Positions 1 to 7,470 of a stretch of DNA of 17,292 nt are shown piece by piece. Position numbers and translations under genes: made by a program. Numbering within the stretch: position 1 is the stretch's first letter; each line of letters starts with the position of its first letter. This DNA is from Lachnospiraceae bacterium (GTDB lineage: Bacteria > Bacillota > Clostridia > Lachnospirales > Lachnospiraceae). Location of the stretch: NCBI GenBank assembly GCA_009774535.1, contig VSNY01000077.1:1-17292 (forward strand). The letters run 5' to 3'. The notes under the pieces were generated by a model, which had not been told where the DNA came from, ran no database searches, and saw only the letters and a program-made list of their open reading frames with translations.

Positions 1-110
1 ATCTTCAAATTTTATCCTCTTTTTTTAAATTTAATATTAACTACATCTGAATCATAACGAGTTTCACAATTACCTATATACTTAAAATCAGCAAAACCAG
101 GAGGCCCGCA

Positions 111-1103
111 TTGGAATTTTCTAAAAAAACGACCATTTTAACATCCATCCGGCACATTTATCGAAAACGCTTATTTCTGCCTGCTATTTACCTGTTGTTT
201 CTTGCCGTCCTATGGTCTGTGACCCCGGTATCGGAACTGGCAGTTCCGCAGCATGTATCCGCCGAAATTCCGTTCCGTGAATTAAGCGGCGGCAGGACAA
301 GCTATGCCGCGCTGACGCTGACAGACCTGCATTTTACAGGATATGCCCAAAAAATCCTGGGATATACAAACGGCTATTACTATTACACGTTCCAGGATGG
401 AAAATGTATCCTCGTATTGTTAGCGCCCGCTACCTGCAAGGAAGGCACGCCGCAAATCGGACAGCTGCGTATCCGTGTGCGCATTCTCCGCAATTTTGAA
501 GATTACGATGCACTCACGCAGCGTCTGGCCGAAGATCTGGCATGGACAGCTTCCGGTATCCGCAGCCAGATTCCGGACTATCTGTTAAGCGAACCCGGAT
601 TCCATAAACTGCTCTCCTTTTTACTGCTCGCAGTCTATGCCGCTGGCGGAGCCTATGCATTGGGAAACCTGCTGGCCTCTCTGGCCTTCCTCCTGTTTCC
701 GGCGCTGTCTGGCTCATATCGGAAATTGGGAAAGTATGGAAATGCCAAAAAATTATTCGCACAGGCAGAAGAAGAATTTTTATCAGAACCAAAGACGGTG
801 TCTGACAACGTGTATCTTACTAAAAATTTTCTAATCTCATTTACACAGCAGCAGGCAGTGATTGTACCAGTGCGTGAAATCTTATGGATCTATAAGCACG
901 GAAAGCTGCGCCGGTTTTTCTGGCACCCGCTGCCGGTTTCTTTTACGCTGCATATTTGGGCAGGAAAACGGGTACACATCGCATACCCGCAGATGAAAGA
1001 GCCTGCCATTGACAATATGATCGAACATTTAACGCATGCAAACGAAGAAATACTCGTAGGACTAAATGAAGATCACCGCAGAACCACCGTAACGCATCTG
1101 TAA
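111..1103 (+). CDS. Two-helix membrane protein of unknown function
   Basis: I do not recognise a characterised family. The start is a TTG placed 6 nt after a clear AGGAGG at 99-104, giving 330 residues. The N-terminus is basic, followed by a hydrophobic helix at about residues 20-40 and a second, longer hydrophobic stretch at about 167-198. Residues 42-165 between them would form a domain outside the membrane, and the basic C-terminal third (about 200-330) would face the cytoplasm; this topology is inferred from the positive-inside rule. The segment before the first helix is too long and basic for a classical cleaved signal peptide. The gene converges on the unit at 1126-2196 with only 22 bp between stops and no clear terminator. 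It is well supported as coding, but its function is unknown. Confidence 0.8.
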   Translation: MEFSKKTTILTSIRHIYRKRLFLPAIYLLFLAVLWSVTPVSELAVPQHVSAEIPFRELSGGRTSYAALTLTDLHFTGYAQKILGYTNGYYYYTFQDGKCILVLLAPATCKEGTPQIGQLRIRVRILRNFEDYDALTQRLAEDLAWTASGIRSQIPDYLLSEPGFHKLLSFLLLAVYAAGGAYALGNLLASLAFLLFPALSGSYRKLGKYGNAKKLFAQAEEEFLSEPKTVSDNVYLTKNFLISFTQQQAVIVPVREILWIYKHGKLRRFFWHPLPVSFTLHIWAGKRVHIAYPQMKEPAIDNMIEHLTHANEEILVGLNEDHRRTTVTHL

Positions 1104-1125
1104 ATCCAACACCCGATCTGCCTGA

Positions 1126-1599
1126 TCAGCAAAATACAATCACCCGTCCAGGGGTGGTCTGTGGAGGAATACTTCTTGTCGTTACCGAATAATATACAAG
1201 CAGCGTCTGATTGCCAGGGTGGCAGTCAAATACCTGGCCATTAGCCGTCTGTATCATCGTACTGTCCGCAATATTTAACTGCAAAGACCGATCGGAAGCC
1301 AGAAGGTTCCGGTTAAAGTGTTTTAGCGTTACCTGCTCATTTCTGCCAGGTGTCGCGATCAGCTGCGCACGGTACTGTGGCGGAAAAATCAAAGGAACCG
1401 GCAGACTGCTGTCGTAAAAAGCCGCCACACGCATCCCCGTCCGCAGCTGCCTGCTGTCAATAACAAATGTTTGGGAATCTACCATAAAATTTACAACTCC
1501 GTTTCCGGTTCGCATCGCAATCATCTGACTGCAGCAGTCGCCGCCTCTTGTAATATTCATAATGGTACCCGTAACAGGAATCAAAGTTTCTAATGACAT
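1126..1599 (-). CDS. Small protein of unknown function
   Basis: This 157-residue protein has no signal peptide or membrane helix. Two ATG codons lie side by side at 1602-1600 and 1599-1597. The second is chosen because an AAAAAGG motif lies 7 nt before it but only 4 nt before the first. A TTG at 1632 would add residues but has no ribosome site. The N-terminal half is a run of short beta-like segments with regular glycines (VTGTIMNITRGGD, then GNGVVNFMVD), which could be an OB-like barrel. The C-terminal half carries the string RSIPPQTTPGRVIVF. It follows the 1651-2196 gene by 51 bp on the same strand, so the two are probably cotranscribed. No enzyme motif is visible and I assign no function. 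Confidence 0.75.
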   Translation of the reverse strand: MSLETLIPVTGTIMNITRGGDCCSQMIAMRTGNGVVNFMVDSQTFVIDSRQLRTGMRVAAFYDSSLPVPLIFPPQYRAQLIATPGRNEQVTLKHFNRNLLASDRSLQLNIADSTMIQTANGQVFDCHPGNQTLLVYYSVTTRSIPPQTTPGRVIVFC

Positions 1600-1650
1600 C
1601 ATCAAACCTTTTTCTTTTAAAATATGCTTCAAACATAAGAAATGTGCCGC

Positions 1651-2196
1651 TTAGTCAATACCTACCACGCTATATTTTTCAAACTGCTCCACCGCAATCC
1701 GAAGCGCTTCATCCGAAACGTCCGCATCCTGACCGACAAATACTTCCGCCCAGTTCTTATCCAGCCTTACATCCACATGCTCCACACCATGAACCGTACG
1801 AAGCGCCCTTTTCAGCTGTGAAACGCAATATTCCCCCGTCATCCCCTGGATCTTAACCACTTTATAATCCATTCTTTGAATTTTAAAAATCACCGGACGA
1901 GTCCCATCATTGCAGCAGGCGATCATCATACGCTCATCGTTTGTCCATCCGCGCATAATACTGCCACCCTGCAGAGCCGTATAAATATACCGGCTAATAC
2001 AATCCCAGGCTTCCCCGCACTGCGTTCCGTCTCCTGTCAGCCAGAACGTATCCTCTCCGCCATAGCGTTCAAAGATAAACTCATCTCCCACCTGATAAAA
2101 CGGACAAGCCCCGGCCTGCGGATTCTTTAGATATTCCTCCTGGTATTCTGTAAAACATTTCTTATCGATGACGGTTACTTTGCACTTATACTGCAT
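1651..2196 (-). CDS. TIGR04076-like protein fused to a degenerate heavy-metal-associated (HMA) domain
   Basis: The 181-residue protein starts at an ATG with GGAGG 8 nt upstream. Residues 1-110 resemble the small TIGR04076 family of unknown function: an N-terminal strand with KCKVTVID, then a cysteine in GACPFYQVGDEF (residues 29-40), and further cysteines at 60, 66, 94 and 95. Residues 112-181 have the beta-alpha-beta pattern of an HMA or copper-chaperone domain, including VVKIQGMT, an amphipathic helix and a HGVEHVDVRLDKNWAEV strand pair. The usual MxCxxC metal site reads M-T-G-E-Y-C, so the first cysteine is replaced by glycine and one (Cys124) remains. Metal binding by the classical site is therefore doubtful. 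It leads a likely two-gene operon with the 1126-1599 gene. Family assignment is from memory of the motifs. Confidence 0.75.
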   Translation of the reverse strand: MQYKCKVTVIDKKCFTEYQEEYLKNPQAGACPFYQVGDEFIFERYGGEDTFWLTGDGTQCGEAWDCISRYIYTALQGGSIMRGWTNDERMMIACCNDGTRPVIFKIQRMDYKVVKIQGMTGEYCVSQLKRALRTVHGVEHVDVRLDKNWAEVFVGQDADVSDEALRIAVEQFEKYSVVGID

Positions 2197-2229
2197 AAAA
2201 TATTCCTCCAGTTTGTATTTTTTGCAATT

Positions 2230-2238
2230 ATTCTACCA
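2230..2238 (-). promoter_or_regulatory. Candidate extended -10 promoter for the 2196-1126 unit
   Basis: On the minus strand the sequence reads TGGTAGAAT, an extended -10 element (TGn plus TAGAAT), about 34 nt upstream of the start codon at 2196 in an AT-rich stretch. No good -35 box is seen at the usual distance. This is a visual match only. Confidence 0.35.
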
Positions 2239-2326
2239 TAAGTACACAAAATATGCTATGCGCAGACGAAAATTTATGAAATAAGACTTTTTTGGCAACC
2301 CGGACTGCCCACCAAATCGCTTTTAG

Positions 2327-2355
2327 TTGCACTCAACCCCAAAAGAGGTTATAAT
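2327..2355 (+). promoter_or_regulatory. SigA-type promoter for the 2478-3431 gene
   Basis: TTGCAC at 2327-2332 and a perfect TATAAT at 2350-2355 are separated by exactly 17 nt. Transcription would start near 2362, giving a leader of about 115 nt before the GTG at 2478. This is the best promoter match on the left side of the window. Confidence 0.7.
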
Positions 2356-2363
2356 GTACGCGT

Positions 2364-2447
2364 AGGCTGTCTCCCACATCCGCCTGACCACCCGCAGCCA
2401 GGCGCCCGGACAGCCTGCGGCAAACAGGCAGGCTTTCATGAAAAGCC
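2364..2447 (+). promoter_or_regulatory. Structured 5' leader with two hairpins
   Basis: The leader downstream of the promoter can fold into two elements. The first has an outer 8-bp stem, AGGCTGTC at 2364-2371 with GACAGCCT at 2409-2416, enclosing a 6-bp stem, CGCCTG at 2381-2386 with CAGGCG at 2399-2404. The second is a short hairpin, GGCTTT at 2431-2436 with AAAGCC at 2442-2447, followed by GATTTT. I match it to no known riboswitch. It could be an attenuator, a protein-binding leader or only a stabilising structure. Confidence 0.45.
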
Positions 2448-2477
2448 GATTTTAACAAACAGGGGGATCATGATACC

Positions 2478-3431
2478 GTGTTCGGAAAAAAACAGGAATT
2501 AACAAGAGATTTAGAGGAAAAACTAAATATGACCCAGTTCCAGATGGAACATATGCAAATGCAGCTTGGCAGCCTGCAGGAATTTACCCAGCAGATGCTG
2601 CCGCACTTTGAAGCACAAATCTCGGCCCAGAGCGAAATGGATAAACAGCTGACAAAGATAGTCAATCAAGCTTACGAGACACTTGAAGAAGCCGCTGAAA
2701 GTATGAAGGTGCTGGAACAGCTTGCGATGGAGCTTACGAGCATGCGCGGACAGATGGAAGACGAGGAACAGGACAAACGCAAACTGCAGGAAGTCGCCGG
2801 AAAGCAGATTGAGCAGATGGCGGTCATCGTAGAAGAAAATAAGAACAGCGTAGAACCAGTTACCGCGCTGCAGGAAGCAAAGATCGCACTCAAAAACGAC
2901 GCGCAGTCCATGCGGATTGAGACAGACCATATGCTGGATTATGCCAAGCAGATGACAGTATCTTCTTTAAACTGTGCGATTGAAGCCGGGCGCATGGGCG
3001 ACGCGGGTAAAAACTTTGTGGAAACCTGCGAAGATGTCCGTATGCTCTCAAGCGCTTATGAACGGGCTGCCCAGTCAGTAAGCAGGCAGCTGGATATGAT
3101 CGAAAAGCGCATCCGCATGATGGACACACAGACAGCGGCGCTTTTAAAATCCAATAAGGATACGAACGCTTCCATATCGCGCCTTTCTAAAAATATTACG
3201 CAGCAGGATGAGATCTGCACCCGGGCGGCAGAAAGGCATTATTTAGAAAAGGCCGCTGCGATTTCGGAATATATCAAACGGATTTCACAAAACAGCCACC
3301 AGATCGACGCCCTGCAGCACCAGACGCTTTCGGATATTGAAGAAATCGGGACAAGTTTTATGAGTGAACAGGAGGCGCGCAAAGGGCTGGAACAGATTGT
3401 GGACCAGCTGATCGGAAATATGCGCGGCTGA
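2478..3431 (+). CDS. Soluble coiled-coil protein with MCP-like signalling tip
   Basis: The 317-residue protein starts at GTG; the nearest ribosome site is AGGGGG at 2461-2466, 11 nt away, which is rather distant. It has no membrane helix, HAMP domain or sensory domain. It is almost wholly helical: a methionine- and glutamine-rich coiled coil over residues 5-120, then a segment at about 162-200 (SSLNCAIEAGRMGDAGKNF and what follows) that resembles the hairpin tip of methyl-accepting chemotaxis proteins (canonically LNAAIEAARAGE.GRGFAVVA.EVR.LA), and a second long coil to the end. In chemoreceptors this tip binds CheA and CheW. Here it is divergent, so it may instead be a cytoplasmic scaffold or a receptor-derived protein with another role. 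The alpha/beta hydrolase gene follows 34 bp later and is probably cotranscribed. Confidence 0.75.
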   Translation: MFGKKQELTRDLEEKLNMTQFQMEHMQMQLGSLQEFTQQMLPHFEAQISAQSEMDKQLTKIVNQAYETLEEAAESMKVLEQLAMELTSMRGQMEDEEQDKRKLQEVAGKQIEQMAVIVEENKNSVEPVTALQEAKIALKNDAQSMRIETDHMLDYAKQMTVSSLNCAIEAGRMGDAGKNFVETCEDVRMLSSAYERAAQSVSRQLDMIEKRIRMMDTQTAALLKSNKDTNASISRLSKNITQQDEICTRAAERHYLEKAAAISEYIKRISQNSHQIDALQHQTLSDIEEIGTSFMSEQEARKGLEQIVDQLIGNMRG

Positions 3432-3465
3432 CAGCTGACAATGGAAAGGATAGGTGCAAAGCCTG

Positions 3466-4422
3466 ATGGATAATGAAAAGATCACTAAGGAAACATTCCA
3501 GTTTCTGTCCAAAGATGGGAAGACGAAAATACATGCGGTAAAATGGCTTCCGAAAAATGGCCGGGTACGTGCGATTATGCAAATTTCACACGGCATGATC
3601 GAATATATCGAACGCTATGACGAATTTGCGTGTTACCTGGCAGAACGCGGTTTTCTGGTCGTAGGTCATGATCATCTGGGGCATGGCGCATCGGTCAGCG
3701 ATGAATCAGAATGGGGATATTTTACGGCAAAAAAACCGTCGGAAACAGTTGTTGCGGATATTTACCAGGTCACGCGCATTCTGCGCAGCCAGTATTCCGA
3801 CTGCCCGTATTTTATTCTGGGACATAGTATGGGTTCCTTTTTACTGCGCAGATATCTGACGCTGCACAGTGAGGATGTAACGGGTGCGGTGATCTGCGGA
3901 ACTGGCAGCCAGCCGGATCTGCTGACCGGATTTGGCATGGTGGTCTGCCGCCTGTTTACGCTGCTGCGCGGCGGACATTACCGCAGCAGGTTCGTCACGG
4001 ATACAGCCTTTGGCAAGGCTTATGCACAATTTGATCTGACAGGAACGGACGCGTCAAACAGCTGGCTGTCCAAAAACGAAGAAAGCGTGCGGGCATATTA
4101 TAACGACCCGCGCTGTACGTATTTGTTTACGGTCAACGGATATTACGGCCTGTTGTCTACCATCCGTTACGCAAATCAGGCCAAGCACATCCGAAAGATC
4201 CGAAAAAACCTTCCGGTATTCTTTATTTCCGGGGAAGACGATCCGGTCGGCAATCTGGGGGAAGGTGTCAAAAAAGCATATGCACAGTACCGCCAGGCGG
4301 GAATGCGCGATGTAAAAATCAAGCTGTACCCAAATGACCGTCATGAAATCCTGCAGGAAACAGACCGCGAACAGGTCTTTGAGGATATTTACCAGTGGTG
4401 CAAAAAAAAGATGCCGCATTGA
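3466..4422 (+). CDS. Alpha/beta hydrolase, monoacylglycerol lipase / lysophospholipase type
   Basis: The 318-residue protein belongs to the PldB-like serine hydrolases (Hydrolase_4 / serine aminopeptidase S33 fold). It should cleave a carboxyl ester, such as a monoacylglycerol or lysophospholipid, in the cytoplasm; the substrate cannot be read from sequence. The nucleophile elbow GHSMGS places Ser121. The acid is likely Asp259 in SGEDDPVG and the base His293 in PNDRHE. The oxyanion-side HGM motif lies at 42-44, and GHDHLGHG at 68-75 is typical of the group. No signal peptide is present. ATG at 3466 is chosen because AGGTG lies 9 nt before it; a GTG at 3454 would add four residues but has a poorly spaced ribosome site. 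A 12-bp inverted repeat follows the gene. Confidence 0.88.
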   Translation: MDNEKITKETFQFLSKDGKTKIHAVKWLPKNGRVRAIMQISHGMIEYIERYDEFACYLAERGFLVVGHDHLGHGASVSDESEWGYFTAKKPSETVVADIYQVTRILRSQYSDCPYFILGHSMGSFLLRRYLTLHSEDVTGAVICGTGSQPDLLTGFGMVVCRLFTLLRGGHYRSRFVTDTAFGKAYAQFDLTGTDASNSWLSKNEESVRAYYNDPRCTYLFTVNGYYGLLSTIRYANQAKHIRKIRKNLPVFFISGEDDPVGNLGEGVKKAYAQYRQAGMRDVKIKLYPNDRHEILQETDREQVFEDIYQWCKKKMPH

Positions 4423-4438
4423 ACACACGGCAGGTCTT

Positions 4439-4482
4439 AGGAACTGTCAGTTCTTACTTTGCGCAAATCGCTGACAGTTCCT
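4439..4482 (+). terminator. Hairpin after the alpha/beta hydrolase gene, possible terminator
   Basis: GGAACTGTCAG at 4440-4450 pairs perfectly with CTGACAGTTCC at 4471-4481, and one more A-T pair extends it to 12 bp with a 20-nt loop. The tail after it (TAATTTCAG) is only weakly T-rich, so it may be an inefficient terminator or an mRNA-stabilising hairpin ahead of the DUF1002 gene. Confidence 0.45.
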
Positions 4483-4562
4483 TAATTTCAGTACGAATCA
4501 GGTTCCATCAGATGCGGCCAGAAAATCAGTATCCAGAAGATATAGAAGGGAATGTGTATTGC

Positions 4563-5840
4563 ATGAGTGATAAATGGAAAACATATGCAGCGGCGTTGCT
4601 GGCAGGGATCGTTTGTATCAGTACCAGCACATATGCAGGAACGTTTGTAACGGCAAACGCGTCTGCGGTAAATAATCATGAAACATCGGACAATTCGCCG
4701 GACAGCCAAACAGCAGACGGTAACCGGACAGCAGACAACGATCCGGCAGACAATCAGACTGCAGACGGACAGACACAGACAGGCAGCGATGAAGGAAATC
4801 TGCCATCAGGAAATACAGATGGAGCCGCACAGCCGGACAATACAGGTCAGGATACAGCCCCTGCCGGGCAGACAGACGATACATCCAGCGATGACAGCGA
4901 TGCAGACAGATCACAGATTAACGCCAATATCAAAGAAGTAGAACCAACCGAAAACGAAGATACCGCGAAAGACGACCTGAAAATAGAAGCAGAGATTACA
5001 CAGGATGAGTCTGACGACCCTGTCGTAATCACAGAACAGGATAAGCCCTATCTGGCGCTCGGCGCCAATCTGAACGACCAGCAGAAACATACAGTACTAA
5101 GCCTGATGGGCATTGACCCCGCGAATCTGGACGCGTATCAGGTAGCTACCGTTACAAACGAAGAAGAACATCAATATCTGGACGGCTATCTGGACGCTTC
5201 GATTATCGGTACACGCGCCCTGTCTTCGGTTGTCATTGTAAAACGCGACAAAGGAGACGGCATCCACATTTCTACAAAGAATATTTCTTACTGCACAATC
5301 GGGATGTATAAAAATGCCCTGGCAACCGCAGGACTCAAAGACGCGGACGTGATGATTGCCGCACCGTTTCCAATCTCCGGAACAGCGGCATTAATCGGCG
5401 CTATGAAGGCATATGCGGATATGGAAAACGAACCTGTAGACCCGGAAAGCCTGGACGCGGCCATGAACGAAATTGTCGTAACTGGCGAATTAAACGAAAG
5501 CCTTGGCGATGAAGTGCAGACTGAAGAGTTTATGGCTTACATCAAACAGAAAGTCGTAGAAGGCGGATTAGAAAGCAAAGAAAAAATCCGCAGCATCATT
5601 TCAGAAGCCTGTGAGAAATTTGAAATTACATTAAACGACCAGGAACAGGCACAGATTACTTCGCTGATGGAAAAAATCGGTTCGCTGGACATTGATGTGG
5701 ACAGCCTGTTAAAACAGGCAGGCTCCATCTATGATTCGTTAAAAGAAATGGAAAAAAACAGCGGTTTTTTAAGCAGCATCGCGGACTTTTTCAAGCGTCT
5801 GCTGGAAGCTGTCATTCAATTTTTTCAAAATCTGTTCTAA
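4563..5840 (+). CDS. Secreted DUF1002-family protein
   Basis: The 425-residue product starts at ATG with GAAGGGA about 11 nt upstream; a GTG three codons earlier is an alternative. The N-terminus is a signal peptide: a short basic region, a hydrophobic core at about residues 8-20, and likely cleavage between residues 25 and 35. Residues 35-160 form a low-complexity linker rich in Asp, Thr, Asn, Gln and Ser with the repeated theme QTADG / NRTADND. From about residue 160 the sequence matches the DUF1002 family (Bacillus YpuA-like): KPYLALGANLNDQQK, then blocks around ISYCTIGMYKNALATAG and APFPISGTAALIGAMKAYA. The C-terminus ends in an amphipathic, phenylalanine-rich helix (about 398-425) that could contact the membrane surface. 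The family's function is unknown, but the protein is probably extracytoplasmic. The reading frame is open upstream into the previous gene, but that part is not protein-like. Confidence 0.85.
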   Translation: MSDKWKTYAAALLAGIVCISTSTYAGTFVTANASAVNNHETSDNSPDSQTADGNRTADNDPADNQTADGQTQTGSDEGNLPSGNTDGAAQPDNTGQDTAPAGQTDDTSSDDSDADRSQINANIKEVEPTENEDTAKDDLKIEAEITQDESDDPVVITEQDKPYLALGANLNDQQKHTVLSLMGIDPANLDAYQVATVTNEEEHQYLDGYLDASIIGTRALSSVVIVKRDKGDGIHISTKNISYCTIGMYKNALATAGLKDADVMIAAPFPISGTAALIGAMKAYADMENEPVDPESLDAAMNEIVVTGELNESLGDEVQTEEFMAYIKQKVVEGGLESKEKIRSIISEACEKFEITLNDQEQAQITSLMEKIGSLDIDVDSLLKQAGSIYDSLKEMEKNSGFLSSIADFFKRLLEAVIQFFQNLF

Positions 5841-6011
5841 CAGCTTCAGCATCCTTACGGCCCATTTTTTGCATCATGGCTATCATGACCGAAACAAAGC
5901 AAAAACTGCGCAGGCCCAAAACTGCTGAGAACACACACAGCGGCAAGACAAGATCTGCTAAGATCCATAAATGTCATTGCCGCTGTTATCTGTTGTATAA
6001 AACACAGGTTC
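5841..6011. other. Intergenic region with a 9-bp inverted repeat, no supported gene
   Basis: Between the DUF1002 gene and the HicB remnant I see no credible coding sequence; short open frames on both strands lack ribosome sites and recognisable content. The main structure is CAGCGGCAA at 5938-5946 pairing perfectly with TTGCCGCTG at 5977-5985, enclosing a small GATCT/AGATC hairpin. No T-tract follows on either strand, so this is not a standard intrinsic terminator. It might limit readthrough between the convergent units. Confidence 0.5.
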
Positions 6012-6158
6012 CTAACCCCGCACATGTACTGCATCATTTCTTGATAAAAGATATAAGCAATACTGGTTCATGCTGATCTCTTCCCGTTTGGATTCTTCTT
6101 CTTTATCAGGCTCAATCTCCATGCGATAAGGCAGCTCCATATACTCATGCAGCGTCAT
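6012..6158 (-). pseudogene. HicB-family antitoxin remnant with internal deletion
   Basis: A 48-residue frame starts at ATG 6158 with GAGGTG 7 nt upstream. Its first part, MTLHEYMELPYRMEIEPDKEE, matches the N-terminus of HicB antitoxins as found in Firmicutes. Its second part, REEISMNQYCLYLLSRNDA, matches their C-terminal DNA-binding (Arc/CopG or helix-turn-helix-like) tail. Intact HicB proteins carry roughly 65-75 residues between these parts, including the partly degraded RNase H-like core with the GGFVASYPELPGC motif; here that core is absent and the ends are joined in frame at about residues 21-23. No intact HicA toxin is adjacent. It could be a decayed antitoxin or, less likely, an expressed mini-protein. 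The identification rests on motif memory, but both ends match well. Confidence 0.7.
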
Positions 6159-6287
6159 CAGTATCCACCTCGCTCTCTATTACCTCCTTAACCATTTCCA
6201 CATATATTTTCTTTATCGGTTCGTACTTTGGAATCGTAATCGGCCTGCATTCCTCTTTTCGGAAAGATTTTCCTGTCCCCAGACAAA
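6145..6287 (-). other. Gene fragment upstream of the HicB remnant, unassigned
   Basis: An open frame runs without a start codon from beneath the end of the CE17-like gene to a TGA at 6147-6145, overlapping the HicB remnant start by 14 nt. It reads CLGTGKSFRKEECRPITIPKY and continues acidic to the end. Stop-start overlap is typical of cotranscribed toxin-antitoxin or cassette genes, so this may be the tail of a lost partner gene. I recognise no family, and it may be noncoding. Otherwise the stretch holds only the HicB ribosome site. Confidence 0.3.
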
Positions 6288-7427
6288 CTACGCAACAATC
6301 AGCGCCATCAAATAAAACGGCGTCCGCAATTCTCCCTCAGTTTCATTTTCACAAGGCAAAATACAAATCTGTACCGTATGCATCTTTCTCTCCCCATGAT
6401 GCAGTACCGGTTCCAGATACAGGCAGTCACCCCAGTCTTCCTCAAAATTCCCATCCAATAACACTGCGTGTTCTTCATCCCCATCCAGTGTCAGCTGCGC
6501 CCGCAGAGCCGGACTTTGCACCGCCTTACGATATTGTACAGCAATACAGGACGCTTCTATTTCAAACGTTATACTGTCCCCTGGCTTTTTACCGATCCAG
6601 CCATTTTTAAAATGATCCAAATACCCGGTCTTTTCCCGGGCATCCGCGCGAAATCCGCTCAATACCGGGCTGATCTCCCGGATCGTCAGCCGCTTGGCCG
6701 CCTCATAAGCATTGGCTGTCAAAGGCCGCTGCAAACCATTGTGATCCAAAGAATCCGTTAACTTCCCATCAGCTCCCTGCACAGTCCCCGCCGTCTGAAC
6801 CTCTTCCCGCAAGGATTCCCTGACCTGCTGCAAAAATGCCGTCACCTGTCCGGCCACCAGCTGATGCCCAAGATCGTTCGGATGCAGGCCGTCCGGCGTC
6901 AGGTCTCGGACCGTATAAATCCCTGCCTGCACCTTCTGCCAGACCGTATCCCGGATGCTGACATGCGGCACGCCGTACCAGTCGCCCACCGCGTTATGAT
7001 ACTCCTGCGCATTTTTGCCCGTCTCATAAAAGACATTATTTAAAATCAGAACCGCCGGCCTGGAATCCCAGGATAACAGCCTGCGTATCACGCCTTCATA
7101 CGTCTCCTGAAAAAAAAGATCCGCGTCGTCATTCACACTAAAATCCACGACAACCACATCCGGCTGATACATCAGCACATCCGTCACTGCACGGGATACT
7201 CCATAGTGAGAAGTCGTACCGCCGATCCCTCCATTCACATAATGAAATTCCGCCTTTGGAAATGTCTCCCTCCACCAGTTGTATACCAGATACGCATAAG
7301 CTTTCTCCGGCGCTGATGCAAGACTCCCCTGTGTAATAGAACCTCCCAAAAAAGCAAGCGCCAGTTCTTCTCCCCGCTCCGCCCGCTGCATACACTTCTG
7401 CAGCCGTCTTAAATCTGCCTGATCCAT
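6288..7427 (-). CDS. CE17-like SGNH acetyl-mannan esterase, cytoplasmic
   Basis: This 379-residue enzyme starts at ATG with AGGAGA 7 nt upstream. Residues 1-205 form an SGNH/GDSL hydrolase domain: block I GGSITQGS with nucleophile Ser30, block II NGGIGGTTSHYG (65-76), block III VND with Asn99, and block V DGLHPNDLGH with Asp179 and His182. Residues 225-379 form a beta-rich C-terminal domain, as in CE17 esterases, where a CBM35-like module helps bind the sugar. Known CE17 enzymes of beta-mannan loci remove 2-O-acetyl groups from mannosyl units. There is no signal peptide, so it should act on imported oligosaccharides, making acetylated chains accessible to the phosphorylases. It is the last gene of the mannan cluster, 127 bp after the CE2-like gene. 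The gene is certain; CE17 membership is inferred from architecture and context. Confidence 0.85.
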   Translation of the reverse strand: MDQADLRRLQKCMQRAERGEELALAFLGGSITQGSLASAPEKAYAYLVYNWWRETFPKAEFHYVNGGIGGTTSHYGVSRAVTDVLMYQPDVVVVDFSVNDDADLFFQETYEGVIRRLLSWDSRPAVLILNNVFYETGKNAQEYHNAVGDWYGVPHVSIRDTVWQKVQAGIYTVRDLTPDGLHPNDLGHQLVAGQVTAFLQQVRESLREEVQTAGTVQGADGKLTDSLDHNGLQRPLTANAYEAAKRLTIREISPVLSGFRADAREKTGYLDHFKNGWIGKKPGDSITFEIEASCIAVQYRKAVQSPALRAQLTLDGDEEHAVLLDGNFEEDWGDCLYLEPVLHHGERKMHTVQICILPCENETEGELRTPFYLMALIVA

Positions 7428-7470
7428 CTTTACTTCTCCTGCTGTATTCGCATTTATTTTACTTCTTCGT

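Noticed and set aside
5876..6076. Plus-strand open frame of 66 codons after the DUF1002 gene
   Set aside because: No ribosome site, no recognisable content, and it lies opposite the HicB remnant and the inverted repeat.
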